Below are positions 25,284 to 34,318 of a stretch of DNA of 64,000 bases, in pieces. Numbering within the stretch: position 1 is the first letter of the stretch; every line of letters starts with the position of its first letter. Under the pieces are notes generated by a model. It did no database searches. It was not told the DNA's origin and worked only from the letters and a program-made list of their open reading frames with translations. Made by a program: the position numbers and the translations under genes. Source of the stretch: Lysinibacillus parviboronicapiens (GTDB taxonomy: Bacteria > Bacillota > Bacilli > Bacillales_A > Planococcaceae); NCBI RefSeq assembly GCF_003049575.1, contig NZ_PYWI01000005.1:104205-168204 (forward strand), given 5' to 3'.

Positions 25284-26442
25284 ATGCCTTTGCAGCAATT
25301 TCTAATGCTTGTGAGAAGTCTGCGATTAGATCATCAACATGTTCTAAACCCACTGAAAAACGTAAAAGGCCGTCTGTTATGCCACGTTTTGCACGTTCAT
25401 CAGTTTCCATTGCGGCATGACTCATTTTCGCTGGATAGGAAAGAATGGATTCAACACCCCCGAGGGATACAGCGAAAACAGGAATTTTCATGGCCTCTAC
25501 TAGTGCCTTAGCTGCTTCATAATTCGGTAGGCGGAACGATAATACAGCACCTGCACTTGTACACTGGCTCTGATGAATAGCATAGCCAGGATGCGATGCA
25601 AGCCCTGGATAATATACTTGTTCAACTAGTGGATTAGCATCTAAAAATAATGCAATTTTCTGTGCAGATTCACTAGAACGACTAAAGCGTACATCCGTTG
25701 TTTTCATATTTTGAAGTAAAGTAAAGGAATCCTGTACACCTAAAATATTACCAAATGAATTTTGAATAAAGTATAAGTCGTTGCCTAACTGTTCGTCAGC
25801 AGTGACAGTTAATCCAGCAATAATATCCGAGTGTCCCGATAAAAACTTCGTGGCACTGTGAATGACAACGTCTACACCTAAATCTAGTGGTCGCTGGTGC
25901 AAAGGAGTCATAAATGTATTATCTAAAAATGTTAAACATTTATGTTGTTTCGCCAGAGCTACTACACCCCGAATATCTGTTATACCAAGTGTTGGGTTGG
26001 AAGGTGTTTCCATATACAATAACTTTGTCGTAGGTGTAATTGCTGCCTCCACCGCAGCTAAATCCGTAAAATCAACAAAGGAATGTGAAATGCCGAAACG
26101 CGGCAACACTTTTGACACGAAGCGGTACGTTCCTCCATAAACATCCTCGGTTATAACGATGTGATCGCCTTGTGATAGTAACATTAACGCTGCAGAAACT
26201 GCTGCAATACCAGAGGCAAAGGCATGTGCACGAACGCCACCCTCAAGCTCTGCGACAGCTTTTTCTAAAGCATCACGTGTAGGATTACCAGAACGAGCGT
26301 AATCGAATTCACCGAACGCATCGATACTTTCTTGGTGAAATGTTGAGGATACATACAGTGGTACATTAACAGCACCTTTTTTATTTTCATAACCATCACG
26401 CACACCTGCATGGATAAGTGCTGTTTCGATATGTTGTGTCAT
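25282..26442 (-). CDS. metC: Cystathionine beta-lyase MetC-type PLP enzyme
   Basis: Converts cystathionine to homocysteine in methionine synthesis; some relatives are gamma-lyases. The 386-residue Cys/Met-metabolism PLP protein has the cofactor lysine in HSATKFLSGHSD, the SGNPTRDALE segment, and the C-terminal SLGGVESILSYPA. AAGAGG lies just before ATG 26442, so I prefer it to TTG 26448, which would overlap the metI stop. The start is thus within a few bases of the metI end, indicating translational coupling. Beta- versus gamma-lyase identity rests on the metI-metC order known from Bacillus. Confidence 0.88.
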   Translation of the reverse strand: MTQHIETALIHAGVRDGYENKKGAVNVPLYVSSTFHQESIDAFGEFDYARSGNPTRDALEKAVAELEGGVRAHAFASGIAAVSAALMLLSQGDHIVITEDVYGGTYRFVSKVLPRFGISHSFVDFTDLAAVEAAITPTTKLLYMETPSNPTLGITDIRGVVALAKQHKCLTFLDNTFMTPLHQRPLDLGVDVVIHSATKFLSGHSDIIAGLTVTADEQLGNDLYFIQNSFGNILGVQDSFTLLQNMKTTDVRFSRSSESAQKIALFLDANPLVEQVYYPGLASHPGYAIHQSQCTSAGAVLSFRLPNYEAAKALVEAMKIPVFAVSLGGVESILSYPAKMSHAAMETDERAKRGITDGLLRFSVGLEHVDDLIADFSQALEIAAKA

Positions 26443-26444
26443 GC

Positions 26445-27560
26445 TCAAGCCTCTTTTCTAAGGATTTCAAATACTTGCTTCAAATCCGCAATTAAGTCCT
26501 CGGCTTCTTCAATGCCAACTGAGAAACGGAGTAAACGGTCACAAACACCACGTTCAACACGCTCTTCATACGGTATATCTGCATGTGTTTGAGTTGCTGG
26601 GTATGTAATAAAACTTTCTACACCGCCAAGGCTTTCCGCAAAGGTAATTAATTTAATATTGCGTAGGAATACATCAATCCATTCAGCCTTTTGCAGACGG
26701 AATGACAACATACCCCCTTTCCCCGTATAAAGCACATCGGTCACTAGTTCTTCTTCCTCTAAATAAGCTGCAATGGCTTTGGCGTTTGTGTCATGTTGTT
26801 TTAAGCGAAGGTGCATAGTTTTTAGACCACGAATTAGTAACCAGGAATCCATTGCACCCAGCACCATTCCGCTACCATTATGAATAAAGCCTATACGTTC
26901 AGATAACTCAGCACCTTTTGCTACAACTAGGCCAGCTAGCACATCATTATGGCCACCGATATATTTAGTTGCTGAATGTAGTACTATATCTGCCCCTAAT
27001 TCAATTGGTCGTTGGAAATAGGGTGTGTAAAAAGTGTTATCGACAATTAACCAAGCTCCATGCTTATGTGCAAGCTCCGCATACACTTTCAAATCAAATT
27101 CCTGCATAAGCGGGTTTGTTGGTGTTTCAATGAAAATGGCACGTGTATGGTCATTTATCAATGCTTCTACCTGCTCAACAGAGTCAAATTTGGAATAAAC
27201 AGGTTTAATATTGTATGTTTCTTTGAAGAAGTTAAAAAGACGATATGTACCACCATATAAATCATCAGGTACTATTAATTCCTCACCAGGTTTGAATAGA
27301 GAAAGTACGAGTTGGATGGCCGCCATGCCTGAGCTACAGGCAAAGCCCATGTCGCCTCCCTCTAAATCCGCTATCCCTGCTTCTAAAATGGCACGCGTTG
27401 GATTTTTTGTACGTGCATAGTCAAAACCTGTAGATTCACCGATACCTGTATGTTTGTAAGCTGTCGATAAATGAATTGGAGGACTCACAGCACCTGTTGT
27501 TGGATCACTTAAATTCCCTAATTGTACTAGCTTTGTTTCAATACTTCTGTTGTTTGTCAT
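26445..27560 (-). CDS. metI: Cystathionine gamma-synthase/O-acetylhomoserine thiolyase MetI
   Basis: Joins activated homoserine to cysteine (or sulfide) at the entry of transsulfuration toward methionine. The 371-residue PLP protein has TGFDYARTKNPTR, the cofactor lysine in HSATKYIGGHND and the ending ESLGGVESFITYPATQTH. It is the first gene of a two-gene operon with metC, as in Bacillus subtilis. Unlike B. subtilis, no SAM-I riboswitch is seen upstream: the 80-nt leader is too short and lacks its conserved core. Control is therefore different. Confidence 0.9.
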   Translation of the reverse strand: MTNNRSIETKLVQLGNLSDPTTGAVSPPIHLSTAYKHTGIGESTGFDYARTKNPTRAILEAGIADLEGGDMGFACSSGMAAIQLVLSLFKPGEELIVPDDLYGGTYRLFNFFKETYNIKPVYSKFDSVEQVEALINDHTRAIFIETPTNPLMQEFDLKVYAELAHKHGAWLIVDNTFYTPYFQRPIELGADIVLHSATKYIGGHNDVLAGLVVAKGAELSERIGFIHNGSGMVLGAMDSWLLIRGLKTMHLRLKQHDTNAKAIAAYLEEEELVTDVLYTGKGGMLSFRLQKAEWIDVFLRNIKLITFAESLGGVESFITYPATQTHADIPYEERVERGVCDRLLRFSVGIEEAEDLIADLKQVFEILRKEA

Positions 27561-27646
27561 GTCGTCACTCTTTTCCTTATCATAATAATAGAAAAGGTCC
27601 GCGTATCACCAATGGACCTAGGTTCTTATTGGATAATTTGATTATG

Positions 27647-27675
27647 TATATAGTATTCTCTATAATTGTTATCAA
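27647..27675 (-). promoter_or_regulatory. Probable metI promoter
   Basis: Minus-strand TTGATA (27675-27670), 17 bases, TATATA (27652-27647). The leader to metI is only about 80 nt; a small GGTCC/GGACC hairpin with TTTTCT lies within it (about 27595-27620). Confidence 0.5.
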
Positions 27676-27819
27676 TTTACCATGTAAACTTCGGTAGGAC
27701 AAGATGATTTCAGAAAATTTGATAGATTATTGTGTTAAAATCTTGTCGGAATAGTAGGGGTTGTATTTTCTACAAGACACAGACAGGGAAGGAACGTTGG
27801 GACAATAAGATAAAAATAA

Positions 27820-27855
27820 AAAGCAATTGCTTGTAACTAAGCAATTGCTTTCTAT
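27820..27855. terminator. Terminator after mscL
   Basis: AAAGCAATTGCTT pairs perfectly with AAGCAATTGCTTT around a 6-base loop; T-rich on the minus side toward 27811. Confidence 0.85.
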
Positions 27856-27856
27856 T

Positions 27857-28246
27857 TTACATTTGTTCTTTTTTTAATAAATCGCGTATTTCTTTTAGAA
27901 GCTCTTCTTTTGCATCCAGCGCAGGAACTGGTTCTTCTACAATAGCCTCTTCTTTTTTATTGGAAAGCTTCGTCATGATTCTTAAGGCTATAAAAATCGC
28001 AAATGCAATAATTAAAAAGTCAATAATAGACTGTAAAAACACACCTAATTGAATTTGTGCCTCACCTGAGCCATAAACAAAGCTCTTCGTTAAATCAATG
28101 CCACCTGTTAATACACCAACTAATGGCATAATGATATTTTCTACTAAGGAGGTAACAATTTTACCGAAGGCCCCACCGATAACAACAGCCACTGCTAAAT
28201 CGACAATATTGCCTTTCATAGCAAATTCCTTAAAGTCTTTCCACAT
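27857..28246 (-). CDS. mscL: Large-conductance mechanosensitive channel
   Basis: Homopentameric channel that releases solutes on sudden hypo-osmotic shock. The 129-residue protein has the N-terminal amphipathic helix ([13 protein letters not shown]), the pore helix [18 protein letters not shown] with the Gly/Ala pattern, the second membrane helix (about residues 70-95) and a C-terminal cytoplasmic helix ([14 protein letters not shown]). ATG 28246 follows GGAGGAAATATTTT. It is monocistronic. Confidence 0.95.
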   Translation of the reverse strand: MWKDFKEFAMKGNIVDLAVAVVIGGAFGKIVTSLVENIIMPLVGVLTGGIDLTKSFVYGSGEAQIQLGVFLQSIIDFLIIAFAIFIALRIMTKLSNKKEEAIVEEPVPALDAKEELLKEIRDLLKKEQM

Positions 28247-28420
28247 AAAATATTTCCTCCTATATTTATCCAATTAACAACAATCAAATTGTATTTTACT
28301 ATATTTTGCACTATAAATTCAACTATATTCATAGGGAAAACAAAATGGCTAAAAAATGTCTACATATAAACGGTAAATTTGGTAATATAGAAGAAGATAA
28401 CGAATGATTAGGTGTGACAT

Positions 28421-29119
28421 ATGGCGAAAAAAAAACAGAAAAAACCATTGCTATCACCGGCTGTGAAAATGGGGATGATTGCATTATTAGTACCCATTGC
28501 AATAACAGTGTATGTTCTCGCTTTTTTTGCGTGGAAAGAACTACAAACATTACCGATTTTTGAAAAGCTTGCACAGCAGAAGGCGATAGAAGAAATTCAA
28601 CAAAATTTTGATATAAAAATACCTGAGCAATATATTCCCATCTATATTGCTGCAGAGGAGAAATATGGTGTGCCATGGACATTGTTGGCGGCACATCATC
28701 GCATCGAAACGCGCTTCTCCTCTATGAAATCCCTTGTTTCTCCAGCTGGGGCAGAAGGGCATATGCAGTTTATGCCTTGTACCTTTGTAGGTTGGAAACA
28801 TCCAACATGCTCTGGGTTAGGCAAAGGCGAAATTGCTAAGTCTGAACTAATGAACCCTGCTGCCATCCAAAAATATGGTGGGTATGGGGTAGATGCGAAT
28901 GGAGATGGGGTAGCAGACCCATATGATATTGAAGATGCGGTGTACAGTGCAGCCAATTATTTATCGAAGTACGGTGCAGCTAAAGGGGACGTAAAGCGTG
29001 CCGTGTTTAACTATAATCATAGTGACGAGTATGTTGAAAACGTTTTGCATTATTATAAATTATATAATAACTACCATGATGAGTTAAAAGCCGCCGTTCT
29101 TATAAATACGGAGCATTAA
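28421..29119 (+). CDS. Lytic transglycosylase-like (SLT domain) protein, membrane-anchored
   Basis: Predicted peptidoglycan lytic transglycosylase. The 232-residue protein has a basic N-terminus, one membrane helix (about residues 16-38) and an external lysozyme-like domain (about 75-210): EKYGVPWTLLAAHHRIETRF with the probable catalytic Glu, AEGHMQFMPCTFVGW, and DIEDAVYSAANYLSKYG, plus the C-terminal VFNYNHSDEYVENVL. These are the usual SLT motifs I-III. AGGTGTGAC precedes the ATG. Likely acts in wall remodelling, possibly spore germination; that is not shown by context. Confidence 0.85.
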   Translation: MAKKKQKKPLLSPAVKMGMIALLVPIAITVYVLAFFAWKELQTLPIFEKLAQQKAIEEIQQNFDIKIPEQYIPIYIAAEEKYGVPWTLLAAHHRIETRFSSMKSLVSPAGAEGHMQFMPCTFVGWKHPTCSGLGKGEIAKSELMNPAAIQKYGGYGVDANGDGVADPYDIEDAVYSAANYLSKYGAAKGDVKRAVFNYNHSDEYVENVLHYYKLYNNYHDELKAAVLINTEH

Positions 29120-29143
29120 AAGTCAATATTTAATGAAGAAAAT

Positions 29144-29177
29144 AAGACTGAATCCAATTTTGGATTCAGTCTTTGTT
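29144..29177 (+). terminator. Terminator hairpin (copy A of a repeated hairpin)
   Basis: AAGACTGAATCCA pairs perfectly with TGGATTCAGTCTT around a 4-base loop, followed by TGTTTTG. The identical 13-bp stem recurs at 31570. Confidence 0.85.
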
Positions 29178-29517
29178 TTGTTAAATGGAATTGCCTAGCT
29201 TTTCGACATGACTTGAGCCAACTACTTGTGCCTAAGGGATATGGCTTATGATATAATTCGTTGTTATTTATGGGTCCTATTAATATGTATCCCTATCCTA
29301 AAGATGAAAGGTGTAAAAGTAATTATTCTTTAGTAATTTTTTTAAAAAACTTTTGTCACGCGACTTAAATAGGCGTTGAAAAAAATAATGTTTTGTGGTA
29401 AATTTATTAGATAGATATTGTATAATTATAATTTCGCGTATTATCCCTACTTTAATTATACGATACAATCTATTCGTTAGTCAACTCTTATATTTATTTT
29501 TTTAAGGAGTGTTTACT
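29178..29517. other. AT-rich spacer before the helD remnant
   Basis: No gene seen. A TATAAT near 29421 could belong to a promoter for the following remnant, whose ribosome site TAAGGAG is intact, but a matching -35 is not clear. Confidence 0.4.
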
Positions 29518-29835
29518 ATGAATGCCGTATTTCAACAGGAGCAAAAACAAGTGAAAAGAGAAATGGAAATCATTCAGGAGAGCTTTAACAGATTGGAGGA
29601 AGGAGCTACCCAGCGCAGGAACGAAAACGAGTCTTAGCATTGGAAACGAGATTTTACAGCAGGTACTGAGCAAAGGTACCGACATGACAAACAATTTGTA
29701 CAAATTGTAGCAACCATTCAACAGAAGCAAAAATCGGAGTCATCCGTCATGATTGAGGGAGCTTCTCATTGTTTTGGGCGCAGTTGACAGCGGCAAGGTT
29801 GGTGCCTTACAACAATGCACTTATTTTAACATAGA
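29518..29835 (+). pseudogene. helD-like (RNA polymerase-recycling helicase) remnant
   Basis: ATG 29518 after AAGGAGTGTTTACT gives MNAVFQQEQKQVKREMEIIQ, LEEGATQRRNE, then stop: this matches the N-terminal coiled coil of HelD. Later frames read IVATIQQKQKSES and, from about 29753, LLIVLGAVDSGKVGALQQCT, a degraded Walker A region (family form close to LLVVQGAAGSGKTSVALQR). About 150 residues between these parts and all of the rest are gone. The Walker A piece is in frame with the MFS gene downstream and would be misread as its N-terminus. Confidence 0.6.
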
Positions 29836-29851
29836 AAGTAGGACTGATTAT

Positions 29852-31390
29852 ATGTCTGAGAAAACCAATGCTATGCAAAAAAAACCACCATATGGCATGA
29901 TTGCCATTTTATTTATCGGGGCCTTTGTTGCAATATTGAATGAAACATTACTAAATGTTGCCCTTCCATCTATTATGGAAGAATTCGATGTGAATGCAAC
30001 TACGGTTCAATGGCTTTCGACAGGTTATATGCTTATTAACGGTATTTTAATACCCGCGAGTGCATTCTTCATTCAGCGCTTTACTGATAAAAAATTATTT
30101 ATTACAGCAATGTTATTGTTTACATTGGGAACACTCCTGGCCAGTATTGCACCTGCCTTTGGTGTGTTATTAGGGGCACGAATGATTCAAGCTTCAGGCT
30201 CCGCGATTATGATGCCATTATTAATGAATGTCATGCTTACCGCTTTTCCAGTCGAAAAAAGAGGGACAGCAATGGGTATGTTTGGTCTTGTGATGATTAC
30301 AGCTCCAGCGATTGGACCGACTCTTTCTGGATGGTTGATTGAGCATTATAGTTGGAGAATGTTATTTGATCTTGTCCTGCCAATTGCCGTTGTAACCTTA
30401 ATTTTTGCAGTCTTTAAATTAAAAGATGTCACACCACAACGTGCTATTAAGCTTGATTTCATGTCTCTCGTTTTATCAAGCATAGGATTTGGTGGTTTGT
30501 TGTATGGCTTTAGTTCTGCAGGGGAAAAAGGTTGGGATAGCCCACTCGTGTACGGTACGATTATTATTGGTGCACTTGCTTTAATTAGCTTTATAGTGCG
30601 TCAATTACGGATGGATGATCCCATGCTTGAGTTCCGTATCTACAAGTATCCAATGTTTGCCTTGTCATCGGCCATTTCAATCGTGATTGCGGTCGCCATG
30701 TTTTCGGCGATGATTTTAATGCCCATCTATGTACAAACCATTCGTGGGATTTCACCAATGGAATCGGGCTTATTAATGCTTCCGGGAGCGATTGTTATGG
30801 GGATCATGTCGCCCATTACAGGGAAACTCTTTGATAAGTATGGGGCAAGAATTTTGGCGGTGAGTGGGTTGACCATTACCGTTGTAACCTCTTATTACTT
30901 TAGCAAAATTGGTATGAATACGGCTTATTCTACCCTTGTGCTGCTGTATACTTTTCGTATGTTTGGGATGTCAATGGTCATGATGCCAGTAATGACAAAT
31001 GGTTTGAATCAGCTACCAGCGATAAATAATCCACACGGTACAGCTATGAACAATACACTGCAACAAGTATCTGGTGCTATTGGTTCCGCGTTGTTGATTA
31101 CCGTAATGAACAACCGAACGACCGTAAAAGCAGAGGAATTAGCTGCTGACGCAATGGCCAATATGGGTGCAAATGCAGCTCAACCTTCAGCACAGGCTAC
31201 AGCTGAATTACAACAACAAATTATGAATGAAGCGATGTTACATGGTATTAATTTTACCTTTTTCATTTCTACATTGATTGCGGTTATAGCACTTATTCTT
31301 GCTTTCTTTATTAAAAGAGTAAAACCTAATCATGAAGATAAGACAGATGAAGAGGCTGTTGTTAAACCTTTAGATATTGATACAGAGTGA
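29852..31390 (+). CDS. MFS drug efflux transporter, DHA2 (EmrB/QacA) family
   Basis: Proton-coupled multidrug exporter with 14 predicted helices, 512 residues from ATG 29852 (MSEKTNAMQKKPPYGMIAIL). The family features are NETLLNVALPSIMEEFDV in helix 1, QWLSTGYMLINGILIP, the antiporter motif C in ITAPAIGPTLSGWLIE and the long periplasmic loop near the end rich in Ala/Gln. AGTAGGACTG lies before this start. The frame is open further upstream to 29753, but that part is a helD fragment. A hairpin at 31570 ends the unit. Confidence 0.88.
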   Translation: MSEKTNAMQKKPPYGMIAILFIGAFVAILNETLLNVALPSIMEEFDVNATTVQWLSTGYMLINGILIPASAFFIQRFTDKKLFITAMLLFTLGTLLASIAPAFGVLLGARMIQASGSAIMMPLLMNVMLTAFPVEKRGTAMGMFGLVMITAPAIGPTLSGWLIEHYSWRMLFDLVLPIAVVTLIFAVFKLKDVTPQRAIKLDFMSLVLSSIGFGGLLYGFSSAGEKGWDSPLVYGTIIIGALALISFIVRQLRMDDPMLEFRIYKYPMFALSSAISIVIAVAMFSAMILMPIYVQTIRGISPMESGLLMLPGAIVMGIMSPITGKLFDKYGARILAVSGLTITVVTSYYFSKIGMNTAYSTLVLLYTFRMFGMSMVMMPVMTNGLNQLPAINNPHGTAMNNTLQQVSGAIGSALLITVMNNRTTVKAEELAADAMANMGANAAQPSAQATAELQQQIMNEAMLHGINFTFFISTLIAVIALILAFFIKRVKPNHEDKTDEEAVVKPLDIDTE

Positions 31391-31402
31391 CAACTATAAA
31401 AA

Positions 31403-31543
31403 CGGGTGCCTAGCTCTAGCATCGCCCACTTTTTAAAATTCATAGCCGATACTATGGTTATGTCATCCGTAAAAAATGCTGCTCTTGCTTTAGCTGAACA
31501 TATGTCTAGCAATGAACAGGAGTTTACACATCTCATGAAATAA
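31403..31543 (+). pseudogene. Unidentified C-terminal remnant
   Basis: In the same frame as the MFS gene, after its stop, an open stretch reads HFLKFIADTMVMSSVKNAAL then ALAEHMSSNEQEFTHLMK and stops. It looks like the end of a helical protein but no ribosome site or start is present and I cannot name a family. Confidence 0.3.
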
Positions 31544-31569
31544 TAAAGGCAGTTCCCTTGAGCAAAACA

Positions 31570-31604
31570 AAGACTGAATCCAATATTGGATTCAGTCTTA
31601 ATTT
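31570..31604 (+). terminator. Terminator hairpin (copy B of a repeated hairpin)
   Basis: Same 13-bp stem as at 29144 (AAGACTGAATCCA / TGGATTCAGTCTT), loop ATAT, then AATTTT. Confidence 0.8.
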
Positions 31605-31653
31605 TCTGTTCATTATTAATAAAATAAAAAGGGTAGCTCTTTATTTTGCATAA

Positions 31654-31911
31654 TTACGTTGCTTTACGCATAGTTTTTAAAATAATGCTTACGATAAAGA
31701 TAAGAACAATCGCCCCAATTAATGCTGGAAATACGTAAAAATCACTGACTTTCCAACCCCAGTTACCAAGAACCATACTACCAATCCAAGAACCGACAAT
31801 CCCTGCAATAATATTACCAATGATGCCGCCTGGTACATCTTTACCTAAAATGACGCCAGCTAACCAACCTAATATTCCTCCGATGATTAAAAACCAAATG
31901 AAACTTATCAT
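31654..31911 (-). CDS. GlsB/YeaQ/YmgE family stress-response membrane protein
   Basis: An 85-residue three-helix membrane protein: FIWFLIIGGILGWLAGVIL, then PGGIIGNIIAGIVGSWIGSM, then a C-terminal helix. The glycine-rich pattern is that of the transglycosylase-associated (GlsB) family, often induced in general stress. GAGGAGATGAATAATT precedes the ATG. Exact role unknown. Confidence 0.9.
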   Translation of the reverse strand: MISFIWFLIIGGILGWLAGVILGKDVPGGIIGNIIAGIVGSWIGSMVLGNWGWKVSDFYVFPALIGAIVLIFIVSIILKTMRKAT

Positions 31912-32063
31912 AATTATTCATCTCCTCAAAATTTAAGATATAAAATGGCGATTACTTAGTTATATCCTTTCTGGAGAATAATAAACATAAATAGGCTACT
32001 TTTTTGATTTTAGTTCCTCTTCATTCACGAAAATAATTAAGGTTAATGGCCTTCAGGATTATA

Positions 32064-32609
32064 TTATTTAATGACTTTTACACCTAATGTCTGCTCAAAA
32101 TGACGCAGTGCCCAGTCGTGACCTGCCGCATCAAAACTTGCAACGCCTTGTGCATAAATAACAGTCGAAATACCAAGATTATAAGCATCAACAGCTGTGT
32201 GCAAAATACAAATATCTGTACAAACACCCACTAAATGAATTTCTTCAATGCCACGTTGTTTTAATAAAATCGCTAAATTTGTACCAGCAAAGGCACTATA
32301 ACGAGTTTTATCGAGCCAAAGTACTTGCTCTTTATGCATTTGATAGACTTTACCAACTTGACCATATAAATTGCGTCCATTCGTGCCGCGAATATTATGT
32401 GGAGGGAAAAGTTTAGTTTCAGGATGATAAGGATCGTTTACTTCATGTAAATCATTCGCAAAAACAACGAATTCATTTTCATCAATAAATTGTTCAATTA
32501 ATGCGGAAATTTTTTCGTCTAAAGCTTGCCCAGGTTCTCCACACGTTAGTTTTCCATCCGTTGCTACAAAATCATGCGTATAATCGATTACAAGTAGCGC
32601 TTTTTTCAA
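32064..32609 (-). CDS. pncA: Nicotinamidase (cysteine hydrolase)
   Basis: Deamidates nicotinamide to nicotinate for NAD salvage. The 181-residue isochorismatase-fold protein has the catalytic triad positions: Asp in LLVIDYTHDF, Lys in LDKTRYSAFAGT, and Cys in GVCTDICILHTAVDA, with DGKLTCGEPG and PHNIRGT as in Bacillus PncA. I start at TTG 32609, ten bases after AAAGGAG; the earlier GTG at 32618 almost touches that site. The resulting N-terminus MKKALLVIDY matches relatives. Confidence 0.92.
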   Translation of the reverse strand: MKKALLVIDYTHDFVATDGKLTCGEPGQALDEKISALIEQFIDENEFVVFANDLHEVNDPYHPETKLFPPHNIRGTNGRNLYGQVGKVYQMHKEQVLWLDKTRYSAFAGTNLAILLKQRGIEEIHLVGVCTDICILHTAVDAYNLGISTVIYAQGVASFDAAGHDWALRHFEQTLGVKVIK

Positions 32610-32758
32610 TTTCCACACACTCCTTTTGGTGTAAATTTACTTTTATCATGCCATATTTGGATTGGTTTGTCAGAAAAATAGTTATATTTTAATATTAAGA
32701 ATAGTTTGAAAATTGAATTGTGTGCGAGTATAATGTGAAAAAAGGCGAGGTGATATGT

Positions 32759-32866
32759 ATGAATATGGCTGTTATGAAACGTTTAGATCGTCAAGGACTT
32801 CTAATCGCATCTTTGCATATGCTTGTAATGCTAAACTTAGCAGTAGAATTTTTATTTGTCTCGTAG
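32759..32866 (+). CDS. 35-residue hydrophobic small protein
   Basis: ATG 32759 opens MNMAVMKRLDRQGLLIASLH then MLVMLNLAVEFLFVS. GAGGTGAT lies about nine bases upstream, an excellent ribosome site. The C-terminal two thirds could form a membrane helix or an amphipathic peptide. A second ribosome-like site and a 5-codon frame (MLVQY) follow at about 32899, then a terminator. I do not recognise a family. Confidence 0.5.
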   Translation: MNMAVMKRLDRQGLLIASLHMLVMLNLAVEFLFVS

Positions 32867-32915
32867 TCTCGTAAAAATATAATAGAAAGGTGAGTTCAAT
32901 GCTCGTCCAATACTA

Positions 32916-32960
32916 AAACAACCGTGAAGGCAATTTCGTCGTAGTCCACGGTTGTTTTTT
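32916..32960 (+). terminator. Terminator after small ORF
   Basis: AAACAACCGTG pairs perfectly with CACGGTTGTTT and runs into TTTTTT. Bases 32961-33142 hold nothing else clear. Confidence 0.85.
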
Positions 32961-33142
32961 GTTGTCCTGACTAAACTTTTTTATTTTCAATGTTTTAAAT
33001 CATGGATAGCAATAGAATGCATTTGAATGTTTAATGGTGCGCAACAAATGCTATGTATGGTAAGCCTTTTAGACAATTTTTCATTAAAAAGGAATTTTTC
33101 TTGTGAAAATCAAATACATAGAACATATAAAGGAGTGATAGG

Positions 33143-34318
33143 ATGACAAGGAGATTTGAACGTGTGTTTCATCGCCTAGAATGTCCATTTGCCTGGCTGG
33201 ACTTAGATGCACTGGATGACAATATAGCGACTGTGCAGCAAGCATGTGGACAGAAAAAAATTCGTATTGCGACTAAATCGATTCGTTCATTAGAGGTGCT
33301 ACGTTATATACAACACAACCTCTCAAATATTGGAGGTTTTATGACATTTACAGCGGCAGAAACGATTTTTTTACTAGAACACCAATTTGATGATTTATTG
33401 CTTGGCTATCCAGTAATGGAGGAATTAGCTGTTCGTCAATTGTTACAGTTCGTGAAAGAGGGCAAGACTGTCACGTTTATGGTGGATAAACAAGAACATG
33501 TTGCGTTTTTGGAGAAACTAGGTGCAGAGCTTGATGTACGTGTGCCGATTTGTATTGATATCAATTTGTCGAATGATTTTAAGGTCCTTTATTTTGGTAC
33601 GAAACGGTCATCCCTTCATTCGTTGGAGTCCATCACCCCATTTTTACAATTTATAAAAAATCTATCGTATATTGACGTTGTTGGCGCTATGGGCTATGAA
33701 GCTCAAATAGCTGGAGTCGGTAATCGACCGACTAATGCTGTGAAAGGAAAAATAATAGAAGCCATGCAGAAGCAAGCGAAAAAGCAAGTAACCCAGTTTC
33801 GTAGACTAGCAATTGCTCATATAAAAGCCTATTTTCCTCATCTGTGTTTTGTGAATGGTGGTGGTTCAGGCAGTATGACATATACTGCTCAACAAAAAGA
33901 AGTGACGGAAATTACGGTTGGTTCAGCATTTTATGCACCAGCACTTTTCGATCAGTTTACACATTTACAGCTCTCAAAGGCAGCAGGGTTTGCGCTGAGA
34001 GTAACTCGAAAACCTCAAAAAAATATTGTGGTCTGTCATGGTGGTGGGTATACGGCTTCTGGTGCAATTGCTGCGGACCGCTTGCCAACGTTTTATGAAC
34101 CAAACTATTTTTCATTTCTAAACTTAGAAGGTGCAGGAGAAGTTCAAACACCAGTAAAGATAAAAGGAAAAACAGTAAATATAGGGGACACCATGTATTT
34201 TCGACATGCGAAAGCAGGTGAGCTTTGTGAACGATTCTTAGTATTGCATGTCATAAGAGAGGACAAGTATATAGGAACTTATGCAACATATAGGGGGGAA
34301 GGACAATGTTTTCTGTAG
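33143..34318 (+). CDS. PLP-dependent amino acid deaminase/aldolase (alanine racemase fold)
   Basis: A 391-residue fold-type III PLP enzyme related to D-threonine aldolase and D-serine dehydratase. The cofactor lysine is K45 in RIATKSIRSLEVL; the phosphate-binding Gly cluster is VNGGGSGSM; VCHGGGYTASGAIA follows near residue 300. AAGGAG precedes the ATG. Its end overlaps the start of a lactone oxidase gene by 13 bases, so they are made together. Substrate is not evident; a D-amino acid or hydroxy amino acid is likely from the fold. Confidence 0.8.
   Translation: MTRRFERVFHRLECPFAWLDLDALDDNIATVQQACGQKKIRIATKSIRSLEVLRYIQHNLSNIGGFMTFTAAETIFLLEHQFDDLLLGYPVMEELAVRQLLQFVKEGKTVTFMVDKQEHVAFLEKLGAELDVRVPICIDINLSNDFKVLYFGTKRSSLHSLESITPFLQFIKNLSYIDVVGAMGYEAQIAGVGNRPTNAVKGKIIEAMQKQAKKQVTQFRRLAIAHIKAYFPHLCFVNGGGSGSMTYTAQQKEVTEITVGSAFYAPALFDQFTHLQLSKAAGFALRVTRKPQKNIVVCHGGGYTASGAIAADRLPTFYEPNYFSFLNLEGAGEVQTPVKIKGKTVNIGDTMYFRHAKAGELCERFLVLHVIREDKYIGTYATYRGEGQCFL

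Noticed and set aside
29753..29851. 33-residue N-terminal extension of the MFS transporter
   Set aside because: The extension matches a degraded HelD Walker A, not a transporter N-terminus; the start at 29852 fits family length.
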